From Coprococcus eutactus (GTDB lineage Bacteria > Bacillota > Clostridia > Lachnospirales > Lachnospiraceae): a DNA stretch of 64,000 nucleotides. Both the position numbers and the translations under genes were made by a program. Position 1 is the stretch's first letter. Each line of letters opens with the position of its first letter. Of this stretch, positions 28,915 to 43,900 are shown piece after piece. The notes under the pieces were generated by a model, which was not told the DNA's origin, did no database searches, and worked only from the letters and a program-made list of their open reading frames with translations. The stretch covers positions 790,001 through 854,000 of the forward strand of contig NZ_CP102278.1 of assembly GCF_025149915.1 (NCBI RefSeq), in the 5' to 3' direction.

Positions 28915-31900
28915 ATGAGAAAAGGAACTGGTAAACGAGTGATCGCATTCTTCATGGCGTTTATTATGGCATTGTCCGTAATATTCCAAAGTGATATGGC
29001 GATTGGAGGATTTGCAAAGGTGCTTGCTGCAGACACGGGAGGTATAGCCACTCCAACGGATGCGGACAGCGAAGCACAGCTTGCAGATACGGGGGCGATA
29101 GACCTCAATGCGGATGGATATTACGCATATCTTAAGAATTTGCCTAATGGTAAGATATATACGGGAAATGCGATTAAGATAGACAGTAATATCGGTGTAA
29201 AGAAAGTGGGAGATACATCGGGAACAACCACATTGTCATCGACACTTTATACGATAAGTTATGAGAACAATGTCAATGCGGGCACCGCGACAGCGATCAT
29301 AACGGGTAAGCCGGATATGAACTGTACAGGTACTCTTACAGTTACGTTTACGATCAGGCCTAAGACAATATCGACTGCGGGCTGGTTCTATGTCGGTGGA
29401 ACTAATACGGCAAATAAATATAGTACCAGCAAATCAAAGTATTACACATATCGGGCACAGGGTGTGGACCCAAAGATATATGTAAGATCATCTGCGAACG
29501 GTCCCTTCCTCACCGAAGGCGTGGATTATGAAGTTGAATATTGGAATGTGGATCAGGCAGCAGATATAGAGAAGGAACACATGGGTAATGGTCCATGTGC
29601 GGTTGTCACATCAACAAAGAACAGCAATTATGCTATAGGTGGCAGCAATGGATATTTTGATATCTTTTATGGAATAAATGCTGCGGATCTTGAAACACAG
29701 ACTACTATAAGTCTTGAAGGCGAGAGCTTTGTGTATACTGGCAAGCCGATAACACCTAAAGTTGAGGTTATAGATAATACCAATAACAAGAAACTCTATA
29801 GCTTAGAAGAGACCAACAAAGATGATTATGAATATAAAGTTGAATATTCAAACAATACAAATCCAGGTACAGCAACTGTTACAATAACGGGTCATCCAAA
29901 AAGATTTCAGGGATCAGTGACTAAGACATTCACGATCCTCAGCTCTGGAAGTAATGTTAAAAATATTGCAGATGCAGACGCTGTTGTAACGGATGAATTT
30001 ACATATGATGGCAAGGGCAAGACGCCGGAGCCGGTGGTTACATACAAGGGAACTACGCTCGTAAAAGATAGGGATTACAAGATTGCATATTATTCAGATA
30101 ATATAAATGCAACTACAGCTAAGAAGAAGGCAAGCGTTACTATTTCAGGTTTGAATTCATTTACAGGTTCAAAGACGATCCAGTTTGATATTGCACCGAA
30201 GTCGATAGACTCTCTTAACATAAGTATATCTGATGCTGTATACAATACTGCAAATAATATAGCTATGGCGGTTGTGCCAACAGTGAAGATCACGGATCCT
30301 GTTCTTGGAAAAACTCTGTCAACTGGTGATGGAGATTACTTCTTGGATTTTTCCGAATATAGAACAGAGAAGAATTACAATGTCGGTGAACACAGCTTTA
30401 AATTGACTGTGTATAACAACTACACAGGTTCAAAGACATGCACATTTAATACGGTGGCAACAAGCATTGCTCCTGCAGTGATCAAAGTGGAGCCGGTGGA
30501 GTATACTGGGGCAGAGGTTAAGCCTGTGCCATCTAAGGTAACGTTCAGCAATACAGCACTTGAGAATGGTGTCGATTACGAGATCACGGGTTATAAGAAT
30601 AATGTTGAGCTGGGCAGTTCAGCCATAATCACCATAACAGGTAAAGGCAATTTCAAGGGCACGGCTACAGGTACATTTACAATCAAGACAAGCAAGATCG
30701 GAATGACAGACGTTACAATTCCGGATATAGGAAATAAGGCATATACTGGTTCTCAGATAAAACCGGATATAACGCCTACATATGATGGCAGGAATTTGGT
30801 TGAGGGAACCGATTACACGGTCACATATGGTGACAACCTCTCACCAAGGGATACTGGTTCCGTAACATTTGTCGGAAAAGGCGACTATGCGGGAACTGTG
30901 ACCAAGACTTTCAAGATCGTTGCAAAGGATATAAGTGCGAATGATGTCATATTAACTAGAAATAAAGTCAATTATGAATATACAGGTTCACCGATTGATC
31001 CTGATATAACGGTTACATATAACGGAATCGTTCTGGAAAAGGGTGTAGATTACAAGGTGATGAATCTGTACACTGAACCAGGAACATATAATATGGTCAT
31101 CAGCGGAGCGGCAGGATCAACTCCGTATTTTACGGGTATGAGAATTTTCCAGATAACCATCACCGCACCAGCGGGAGAGATGGCTGATCTGGAGTACACC
31201 CCAATTCCTGATCAGTACTATGCCGGTAAAGAGATAACTCCAACACTTACAATCAAGAAAGGGGATTACACTCTTCAGCTTGATAAGGATTATGTTATAA
31301 AATCAATAACAGGAAATACAGAAGTAGGTGTTGCAACTGTTGAGATAGAAGGAACAGGATCTTACAGCGGTACAAAGAGTCTCGAGTTTAACATTGTTCC
31401 AAAGCCTATTGAGGACTGTACAATAACAGGAATAGAGGATACACAGTATGAGATGGGGGCAGCGATAGAACCTGCGGTTACAGTGAAGAATGGAACGGTA
31501 GAGCTTGTTCAGGGACGAGATTATACGTTAGCATTTAACAATAATATAGATGCCTCAGATAGCGCCGAGGTGGTAATCACGGCAAAGAGTTCAAACTACA
31601 CAGGTGATGCGACTAAGATTTTCAAGATTACACCAGTGTCAATTACAGCATCTGGAAATGGTGTCAGCATAACAAAGGCAGATGCTACACAGGAGTATAC
31701 AGGAACTGATATTGAACCAGAGATCGTGATAACAAGATATTACAATAGGAAGAATTACACTCTGGAACGGGGCAAGGATTATACTGTAGTTTATGAAAAT
31801 AACAGAGAGGTTACAGGATCTGGAGACAGAGCCTCGATCACAGTAACCGGTACAGGCAACTTCAGCGGACAGACAGTTATAAGATTTGAGATTTCAAAGA

Positions 31901-34900
31901 GAAACATAAGTTCATGTGCAGTGGAGTCGGTTCCGGATCAGCAGTGGACAGGCTCTGAGATAAAGCCGAATGTCGCAGTCTATAATGGCATAATAAAGTT
32001 GGAAAATGGCGGAGATTATGATGTAATCTACAGTGATAATATAGATGAAGGTGAAGCTTCATATACAGTTATCGGTAAGGGCGATCATTACACTGGAAGT
32101 GTTACAAAGTATTTCCGGATAACAAAGGAATTTATCAATATAGAAGACAATGACAAGATAGCCGTATCAAAGATTGAAAATCAGACATATAGGTTCGGAG
32201 CTGCGATAACCCCGAATTTTACAGTAACTTATGACGGAGAAAAACTGACTGATAAAGAGGACTATACATATAATTTTATAAATAATAAGAATGTGGGTAC
32301 AGCGACACTTACAGTAACAGGTGTTGGAAGATTCAAAGGAACGCTTACATATACGTTCAATATACTTCCATACGATATATCAGGGGATACACTTGTTATT
32401 GATCAGAATGTGTTTGAGTACACAGGTACTCCTGCAGAGCCACGGCCGGTGTCCATAAAGTCAGGAAATAATGTATTGGTAACAGATTTCACGGGCTTTA
32501 CTGTATCGTACAATGACAATACAGAGGCAGGTGCTGGAAGCGTTACAGTTACAGCAGGAACAACCGGGAACTTTATAGGCAGTCTCACACAGAGATTTAC
32601 TATAGAGCAGCAATCAATAAATTCAGCCAAAATAACTGTGAATGATGTGACATACACAGGCGAAGCACAGACACCCGATGTCACAGTTACGCTGGCAGAT
32701 GGAAAAGTTCTTTCGGCAGACGATTATACAGTCAAGTATAAGAATAACAAGGATATAGGAACGGCAACGGTAATTGTCACCGCTGTTGAAGGTGGAAATT
32801 ACAAAGGCTCAGTCGAGGGATCATTTAAGATTCAGGCAATAGATATTGCTGATGCCGTCATAACGGCTATAGAAGATCAGACCTACACAGGTTCTGCCAT
32901 ATGTCCTGATATTGAGGTTAAGTATGGAGACAATATCCTTGCTGAGGGTGAGGACTATGTTGTGGATTCTTATACCGACAATGAGAATGTGTCAACAGTT
33001 TCAAAGAAAGCCTGCGTCACTATAAAAGGCAAGGGACTTTATGTGGGAACATGCAGTGCCAAGTTCAGCATTGTGCCTGCATCAATAGAAAATGCAGTGG
33101 TATCCGGATATTCAAAGAATGTGGAATACACCGGTTCTGCAATAACATTTACATCTCTGACAGTTAAGGTTGGAGAAAAGGTCCTCACAAGTTCTGATTA
33201 CAAGGTGACATACAGCAACAATACTGATGTGACGACAGAGAAGACCCCGGCAAAGATTACAATAACAGCTGCGGGAAATTACACAGGTTCAATAGTTGTT
33301 CAATTTGCTATAACTGCCAGAAACCTGGAGAATTGTAATATAAGTGACATCGAGGGCCAGATATACACAGGGAAACAGGTTAAACCGGATGTTGAAGTCC
33401 GCGATGGAGCAAAGACTCTTGTAAAGGGTACAGATTATGATATAGAGTATTCAAACAATACTGAGGTGACGACAGAGGCTGGCGGTCTCGCTGTTGCAAA
33501 GATCATAGGTAAGGGCAACTATACAGGAGAAGTAAAGAAGACATTCTCAATTGCAAAAGAGATAATCGATATAAGCTCAGCAGTTGTGACGATCGCTGAC
33601 GGTGGTTCATTTATCTATAACTTTGGAGATGAGATAGAGCCAAAGGTGACTGTGAAGCTTGGTGACAAGGTACTTGATGCCGGTGCTTATACAGTCAGAT
33701 ACACAGATAATGTAAATGCTGGAAAGGCAACAATAACAGTCTCAGGAACCGGTGATTACAAGGGGCAGACAGGAACAACGTTTGTTATTGAGCAGTACGA
33801 CATAACATCAGCAGGCCTTGTACTTGAAAGTGACAGTTATACGTACAGCGGAAGTGAGATAAAGCCAGCGGTTAAGAGCATAACAGCAGGTAATAGGAAG
33901 ATCACTCCTGGTTCAGACTTTGATGTAACATACAGCAACAACATAAAGAAGGGAACAGGAACTGTATCCCTTACAGCCAGAGCAAATACAAACTACAAAG
34001 GAACCGCAAGTGCGAAATTCACAATTGGCGCTGCAGATATAACATCAGCCCGCGTGACGGTTCCGGATGCAGAGTATACAGGACTTCCGGTGAAGCCGGA
34101 TGTAACGGTGGTACTTGGAACAAAGAAACTTACAGAAGGTACAGATTATACAGTAGAGTTTGCAGACAACACGAGTGCTGGAACTGCGACAGTGACAGTT
34201 GCGGGTACCGGAAATTATGCGGGAACAGTCAATGCACAGTTCAAGATCACAGCAAAGTCTCTCAGCCTTGCAGTGGTGACAGCAAAGGATCAGACATACA
34301 CAGGAAAGGCTCTTAAGCCTGTAGTTGCAGTGACACTTGATGGCAAGACGATCGCAGATACAGAGTATGATGTGACCTATTCATCAAACATCAACAAGGG
34401 CACCGCTACAGTCACAGTCACAGGAAAGAACAACTATACAGGCAGCAAGGCCGGAACATTTAAGATACTTGCAAAGGATATCGAAGAGTGTGATGTTTCA
34501 GACGTTGCGGATGTTGTTTATAACGGTAAGGCACAGACCCCTGAGATAACAGTAAAGAATGGGGATGTGGAGTTAAAGAGCGGAGTTGATTATGAGGCTG
34601 TATATAGCAACAATATAGACGTATCAACAACCGCCCAAAAGGCCGAAATAACTATCACGGGTCATGGCAATTACACAGGGCAGAAGATAGTTAGCTTTAA
34701 TATAACCAAGGCTGCATTTGACGATGCGGTCATAACAGGAATACCTGAGAGCGAGGCATATACAGGAGACAGTATAATTCTGACAGGATATGAGGTTACT
34801 GTATCAGATGTTAAGCTCACAGAGAACAAGGATTACACAGTTTCATACAAGAACAATAAGGAAGTTGGAACTGCTACAGTCATATTTACTGGTGCAGGTA

Positions 34901-37900
34901 ATTATGAAGGCAGCAGAGAGATGACATTTGATATCGTACAGAGAAATGTTGCAGATTGTCAGATTTCGGCAATACCTGGACAGAAGTGGACAGGCAAGCC
35001 GGTTGCCCCAGCGGTAACAGTCAAAAATGGCAGTGTATCACTGGTAAACGGTACGGATTACACGGTTGAGTATGTGAACAACACAGATGTGACAGACAAG
35101 GCTGAGGCGATCATCACAGGACAGGGCAACTACACAGGTAGTATCACAGTGTACTTCTCAATCTCAAGAAGTATAGTGAGCATAAGCACTGCGACAATAT
35201 CAGCGATCCCGGCACAGACATATGCGATGGGTGCTGAGATAAAGCCGTCAGTGAACGTTGTATATGACGGAATGGAGCTTACTGAGGACAAGGATTACAC
35301 GGTTTCATATGCGAACAACATAGATGCCGGAACCGCTGAGGTTACAGTAACCGGAATTGGATATTATTCAGGATCAAAGACCGTAAGCTTTGTGATAGAT
35401 CCTCTCGATGTGAGCAAAGGAAGTGTAAAACTTGAGTCTGATTCATTTGTATACAATGGAAAGGCTCAGATACCGGTGGTGACCGGTATAGAGATCGGTT
35501 CAGATGTGCAGATAACAGACATGAGTTCATTTGATGTGGCATATGCGGACAATATCAATGTTGGAACAGCAAAGATTACACTCACAGCGAAGAACAATAC
35601 AAACTTTAAGGGTAGTGTGACAGCAAACTACAGAATAACAGAGGCTGACATTTCTACGGCTATTGCAGTGGCAGAGACTGCGGTATATCAGGGAACAGCA
35701 CTGAAACCTGCAGTTAAGGTTACACTTGGCGGTGTTAATCTGGTGGATGGAAAAGACTACGAGGTGGCATACAGCAGCAATGTAAATGTCGGAAAGGGCA
35801 AGGCAGTTATAACTGGTGCCGGCAATTACAAGGGTCAGCTCACAGTTTCATTCGACATTACAGCGAGATCACTGAAAGGTGCAGATGTGCAGATAGCTGA
35901 TCAGGTCTACACAGGAAAGGCACTCACGCCAAAGCCAGTTGTTACATTGGCAGATAAGACACTGGTTCAGGATGTTGACTATACAGTCACATATGAGAAG
36001 AATGTAAATGCCGGAACAGCAAATGTGATAATCGCAGGTACAGGCAATTACAAGGACAGTGTTAAGGAATCATTCAAGATAGCAGCGGCCGATATAGGAA
36101 AAGCTGAGGCATCAGCTATCGCTGATCAGGTGTATACAGGAAGCGAGATCACACCGGATGTTCAGGTAACCACTGCATCAGGAGAGGTGCTCGCAGTCGG
36201 AGTAGATTACGAGATTACTTATACGGGTAATGCTAATGTGACTACTGAGGACGCACCAGCCCAGGCGGTTATCGCAGGAAAGGGTAATTATACAGGAACA
36301 CTCAAGGTTGCATTTGCGATCGTTCCAAAGAACATTGCAGGTGTCTCAGTGAGCGGATACAGCGAGTCAGTTACATACACAGGCTCGGATGTGGAGTTTG
36401 GCAATATCATAGTGGCTGATGACAAGGAAGTGCTCACAGCTGGCGTTGACTACACCATAAGCTACACAGGCAACAAGTTAGTGACAACTGATGAGAAAAC
36501 ATATTTCACAGTGACTGGTAAGGGCAACTATACTGGTACAAAGGATGTTCACTTCACCATCACAAGAAAGAATATTAAGGATTGTGATGTACAGGCGATA
36601 GAGAGCCAGATATGGACAGGCAAGGAGATCAAGCCGGAAGTGACCATAAGAAATGGTTCGGCGCTCCTTGTAAGCGGAACAGATTATGATGTAGAGTACA
36701 GCAACAATATTAATGAAACAACGGATACGTCCAAGGCATTGGCAGTGATAACAGGTAATGGCAATTACACAGGATCGATAACAAGAGAATTCACGATATC
36801 AAGAATACTCTCAGATATATCGAAGGCAGAGGTATCAGCTATTCCGGCACAGACATATGACTTTGGAAGAGAGATAACACCAGATGTCACAGTTAAGTAT
36901 GATGGCAAGGTGCTCACGAAAAATGTTGACTATAAGCTTGATTACACAGACAACATAAATGTAGGAACAGCAACGGTCAGCATCGTTGGAATTGGTGGAT
37001 ATAATAAGTCAGTTTCAAAGACATTTGCTATAAAAGCTGCAGATATATCAAAGGGTGAGCTTATATTAAAGGGTACATCGTTTGTATATACAGGCGAAGC
37101 GATCAATCCATCAGTTACAAGGCTCATGCTTACAGTGGCAGAGGGTGCAGAGATCATAACAGATCTGGCTTCATTTGATGTGAAGTATACAGACAATGTA
37201 AATGCTGGAAAGGCAACAGTTTCACTCACCGCAAAGAGCGGAACGAACTTCACCGGAACAGCGACAGCGACGTTCCAGATAGAGAGAACATCACTTGCCG
37301 ATGCGGTTGTTGAGGCTTCATCACCAGAGTACACCGGAGATGCCGTCACACCGCACATCACAGTGAGGATCGGTGAGAAGGTTCTTGAGAACGGAACTGA
37401 CTATGAAATCACATATACAGATAACGTGAATGCGGGGGATAAGGCCGGATTTACCATTACAGGTAAGGGCAACTACGAAGGAGTCATAAACAGAACATTT
37501 GAGATCCAGCCAAAGAGCGTTGCAAATGGTAAATGTGAGATACCTTCACAGGTATATACAGGATCGGACGTTACACCGGGCGTAACAGTCAGCGTGGATG
37601 GAAAAGTCCTTGTCGCAGGCAGGGATTACATGGTGGTTTATTCAGATAACAGAGACGTGACGACGGCAGACCACAAGGCCAGTGCAGTCATAACAGCTAT
37701 GGGCAATTACACAGGAAAGCTTATAGTTCAGTTCGAGATCACGGCAAAGACCATACTTCCTGCGGATGTGTCTGATATTGAGGCACAGGAGTACACAGGA
37801 AGTGCCATAGAGCCAAAAGTTACAGTAAAGAACGGAACAACGATCCTTGTCGCTGGCCGCGATTATGATGTGGCATACAGTGACAATGTGGACAAGACAA

Positions 37901-40900
37901 AGTCAGCAAAGGCAGTCATCACAGGTAAGGGCAACTACAGAGGCGTTGTAGCAAAGACATTCGAGATATGCGCAACAAGTATAGCTTCAGCTGTAGTTAC
38001 AGGAATACCTGAGAACGCAGTTTACACAGGTGAGAGCATTACATTTGACGACATAAAGGTTCAGCTCGGCGGAAAGACCATGGTGTATGGTTCTGACTAC
38101 AGCATAAGCTATGAGCGAAATGTAAATGCGACAACAGATGAGTCAAAGGCATATGTGATCATCAAGGGTATGGACAATTATGGTGGACAGATAAGAGTTG
38201 CATTTGACATAACTCCTAAGAGTATCAGCAGTTGTAAAGTCGATGCCATAAATGGACAGATATATACAGGCAGTGAGGTGACTCCTGAGGTAACAGTCAG
38301 GGATGGCTCAGTTGTCCTTGAAAAGGATGTGGATTACACAGTTACATATGATGACAATATCGAGATAACGAAGTCAGCTAAGGCGGTCATCACAGGTAAA
38401 GGCAACTATGAAGGTGTAATCAGGACAGAGTTCTCCATATCAAAGGAGGTACTTGACATCTCAGCGGCCAAGATAGCAGGTATAGCTGACCAGTATTACA
38501 ACTTTGACGCAGAACTTACACCGGATGTGAAGGTAACTCTGAACGGAAAGACACTCGTTAAGGGCATTGATTACGACCTGACATATGCAAACAATGTAAA
38601 GCCTGGAAAGGCAACTGTGACAGTGAAGGGTATAGATCAGAACAAGGGCGAGGTAAGCGGTACGTTCAACATACTTCCGATAGATATCACCACTGCTGAT
38701 ATAACACTTGTTAAGAACTCATACGCATACACTGGAAATGCAGTAAATGCAGAGATAAGCAAGGTCACAGTTAAGAGAAATGGAGTTGCAAAGACTCTGA
38801 CGGATCTCACAGGATTCACATATTCATGCAGTGATAACGTGAATGTGGGCAAGGCAGTTCTGACACTCTCAGCTGAGGATGGTATGGGATTTGCAGGTAG
38901 TGCGACAGTTAATTATACGATCACAGCCGCATCAATAGAGCAGGCAGTGATAAGCATTGACAGTGCAGTATACACAGGTGAGGCGATCATCCCAGTATGC
39001 AGAGTCACACTGGCAGGCAAGACTCTTATTCCTGGAACAGATTACACAATTGCAGCATCAAACAATATAAATGTGACAGATGAGGCAGTAGTAACAATAA
39101 CAGGAAAGGGCAATTATTCAGGAAAAGCTGATACATATTTCAGCATAACACCAAAGAGAATATCGAGTGCAGAACTCACAGTGGCAGATGCGGAGTATAC
39201 AGGAGCTCCACTTGAGCCGGCAGTTACAGTGATCCTCGATGGAAAGACGCTCAAGGCCGGAACAGATTACACTGCTGATTACAGTGACAATGTAAATGTC
39301 ACGACCGGAAGCGCTAAGGCTTTAGTGACAGTTACAGGTAATGGCAACTATACAGGAACTGTGGATGCCGAGTTTGCCATAACACCTATGGATATATCGA
39401 AGCTGAGTATCGAAGACATACCGGCTCAGGTATATGCAGGACGGGCGGTAAGACCTGAGGTCACGATCAGAAATGGAGACGTGGTACTCACGGCGGGAGC
39501 TGATTACTCAGTTGAGTATCAGGACAATGAGGCAGTCACAAAGACAGCCAAGGCTGTTATTACAGGAAAAGGTAATTACAAGGGTTCTGTAACAAAGACA
39601 TTTATCATCACTGCGCTCAGCGTTGAGGATGCAGAGATATCAGGAATCGCAGATACTGTTGTATACAGCGGAGAGGACATAGAGTTCTCAGGAATAAAGG
39701 TAACTGTGAATGGAATACAGCTTGCAAATGGCACAGATTACACAGTTGCATACAAGAACAATCACGATGTGACCACCGATGAGCTCGCGAGTGTTATCAT
39801 CACAGGTAAGGGCAATTACGGCGGTGAGGTAAGCAGAACATTTACAATCACAGCTAAAAACATCGTGAGATGCAGCATCGATCCTATCGGAGGTCAGACA
39901 TACACAGGCTCACCTGTTACACCTGAGATCGTTGTGAGAGATGGTGCGATAGTTCTTGAGAAAGACAAGGATTACACGGTAGAGTACAGCAACAATACAG
40001 ATGTCACGGAAAATGCTAGCGTAACAGTTACAGGTAAGGACAATTATAAGGGAACAATAAGCACAGTATTCACGATCGCGAGGGAGATCATAGATATCTC
40101 AAAGGCTCAGATAAGCAAGCCGGACGATGACTACTATGATTTTGGAAATCCTATAAAGCCTGATGTCACACTTACATATAAGGGCAAGCAGCTTACAAAG
40201 GATGTAGATTATGAACTTGTGTACATAGGCAATACAAAAGAGGGTACGGCAACTATCCAGGCAAATGGAATCAATACCAACACAGGATCAGTAAGCACTA
40301 CATTTGAGATTCTTCCTATAGATATATCAGATGCAGTTGTGACACTTGAGAATGAGGAGTATGAGTACACTGGCGGGGAGATAAAGCCTGAGGTCAGAAT
40401 GGTCATGGTAAACAGATCAGGAAAGTCCGAGGCGGTCACATCCCTCGAAGGCTTTGAAGTGACATATGACAGCAACATCAATGTTGGAACTGCAAATGTC
40501 ACAGTGGCTGCAGTAAATGGAAGTGGTTTCACAGGAAAAACAGTCAGAACATTTGAGATAACAAAGGTGGATATGGCGGACGCTGTTGTTGAGATAGATG
40601 GCAGCTACGAATATACAGGCAGTGCGATAGCGCCAAAGTACACAGTTATTCTTGATGGAAAGACGCTTAAAGAGGGAACGGATTACACCGCGGTATGCAG
40701 CAACAATGTAAATGTCGGAAAACGTGCAATGGTTACAGTGACAGGCACAGGTAACTATACAGGAACGACTATCGGATACTTTGAGATCACAGCGAAGAAT
40801 ATAAGCGGAGCTGATGTCGCAGCGGCTGATGCTGAGTTCACCGGAATGCCGGTAACACCAGCGATAACAGTTACAGTTGACGGAGAGATACTCAATGCGG

Positions 40901-43900
40901 ATATCGACTACACGATATCTTATAACAACAATATCAACGCAACCACAGACAAGACAAAGGCTGCGGTTGTCATAAAGGGAACAGGTAATTATACAGGAAC
41001 TGTTACATGTACATTTGACATAGCTCCAAAGGATATATCAGGTGCTGTCATAAGTGATATAGAGGTTCAGAACTATACAGGAAAAGAGGTTACACCTGAG
41101 TTTTCTGTAAATCTTGACGGTAAGGTGCTTGCAGCAGGAACAGATTACGCTGTCTCATACGAGAACAACATAGCCGCTTCTGATGATGCGGTGGCTATCG
41201 TAACAGGAAGAGGTAACTACACAGGAAGTATTTCAAAGAAGTTTGCTATACAGAATGTGGACATTACAGACGCAGCTGTGACTGGAATAGAGGAAAGTGT
41301 TGTCTACACAGGAAAGGAGATAACATTTGGCGATATCATGGTTACAGTATCCGGAAGAACACTTTCGGAGGACGAGGATTACATAGTAAGCTATGAGAAC
41401 AACAAGAATGTAACAACATCTGCTAAGGTAGTCATAACCGGTACAGGAAACTACAGCGGCGTAATAACAAAGGCATTTGCTATCACACCTAAGAATATTG
41501 CTAAGTGCAGTGTCGATGCGGTCAGTGGTCAGATATACACAGCAAAGGCTATCACGCCGGAGGTGACAGTGAGAGATGGTTCATCAGTACTTGCGCTGAG
41601 CCAGGATTATACAGTCTCCTACAGCAATAATGTGGAGGTTACCACAGCAGACAGTATGGCGGTCATAACAGTCACTGGAAAGGGCAACTACACAGGAAAG
41701 ACAACAGTGACATTTGCCATATCAAAGAAGCTTACAGATATATCCAAGGCAGTTATATCAAAGATAGCTGATCAGCATTACAACTTTGGTCAGCCGCTCA
41801 CACCGGATGCCACAGTAACACTGAACGGTAAAGAACTTGTAAATGGCACAGATTACGCCCTTGTATATGTGGACAATACGGACGAGGGTACAGCGACAGT
41901 CACGGCAAAGGGAATCAATTCAAATACCGGTTCTGTGACCGCTAAGTTTAATATCAAACCTATAGACATAAGCGACGGAGTCATAGCACTCGATGCCGCT
42001 ACATACCTCTACACAGGTACAGCAGTCAAGCCGGAGATCATCTCATTTACAGTGAAGAGACTTGGCAAGACAGTGACGGTTACTGATTTCGATAACCTGG
42101 ATATAACATATTCATCCAACTCTGATGTTGGAACAGGAAAGATAACTATCACAGCACTTGAAGGAGAGGGCTTCACAGGAAGCGTGAGCAAGACATTTGC
42201 GATAGTCGGAGCTTCAGTGGAGAATGCAGTGGTCAGAGTTGAAAATGGAGTTTATACTGGAGAAGAGGTGGAGCCATCATATGTTGTCACACTTGGTGGA
42301 AGAACACTCGTAAGTGGAAAGGACTTCAGGGCAGACTTCAGCAACAATGTAAATGCAACTGACAGTGCGGTCTTGACTATAACAGGAATCAACAACTATA
42401 GCGGAACAAAGTCAGTCAGATTTACGATCAGTCCAAGAAGGATCACAGATGCCGACATAACGGTGGCTGCAGCAAGATACACAGGACAGAGTCTGACACC
42501 GGCTCTCACAGTTACAATCGGTGGAATGACACTTGTTCAGGATGTTGATTTCACGGCAGAGTATATTGACAATGTAAATGTGACAGATGATGAGACAAAA
42601 GCATCTGTAAAGGTAACAGGAATCGGTAACTACACAGGAAATGCAAGTGAGGAATTTGAGATATCACCTAGAGATATTTCTCTTGCAAGCGTTGCGGATA
42701 TAGACAGTCAGGCATATACAGGCAATCCGGTTATGCCGGAACCAGTTGTAACAGACGGTACAACAGTTCTGAAAGCTGGCAGAGATTATGTGGTAAGTTA
42801 CAGGAACAACACAAATGTGACAGCTGAGGCTGGGGTGATCATTACAGGTAAGGGCAATTACACCGGATCTGTTGTAAAGATATTTTCTATTGCCGGAGCA
42901 GACATAAAGGATGCAGTGGTCACAGGAGTCAAGAGCAGTGTGACGTATACTGGAAGAGAGATAACATTTACAGGTCTTAAGGTGACATACGGAGATGAAG
43001 TGCTTGTAGTAGGCCAAGATTATACTGTTACATACAGCAATAACAGAAATGTCACGGATAAGGCGGAGGTCAGAATCGCAGGTAATGGCAACTATACCGG
43101 AACCGTGATAAAGACATTTGCAATAAAACAGAAGAATATAGCAGATAATGACTGCCATGTAAGTGAAATCGGTGGACAGATATATACAGGCAAGGAGATA
43201 GAGCCAGAGGTAGTAGTTACACATGGAGATATCACCCTTGTTGAGGATGTTGACTATGAGATAACATACAGCAACAATATAGAAGCGTCTGCTAAGAATT
43301 CTCCTGCGAAGGCGGTTATAACAGGAAAGGGAAGCTATACCGGAACTGTTTCAAGAGAATTTACAATAACAAAGGAACCTGTAAACATAAGCGGTGCGAA
43401 GATCAACGCGATAGCCGATCAGGAGTTTGCAAAGACATTCATCACACCGGCTGTTGATGTGACATATGCCGGCAAAGCGCTTGTTGAGGGAACGGATTAC
43501 AAGGTATCGTATTCAAACAACTACAACGTTGGAACAGCAACCGTATACATTACAGGATATGGAAATTATGTAGGTTCAAAGAAGATAACATTTAACATTA
43601 CAAAGAGAGACATTACAGGTTATACAGCGGTTCTGGCACAGACAGATATGACATACACAGGCAAGACAATAACGCCGGATGTTGTATCGATCAGCAGTGC
43701 GGATGGTTCATTTATCATCAACGACGAGGAGCTTGATACATTTGTTGTAAAATATGCCGGAAATGTAAATGCAGGAACTGCAAAGGTAACTGCAACAGCT
43801 GGAAGCAATTCAAATTATACGGGAAGTGTAACTGCCCAGTTCAAGATCGCTCCAGCTCAGTTAAATGGTGCAGTTGCCACAGCGGAGACAACGGAATACA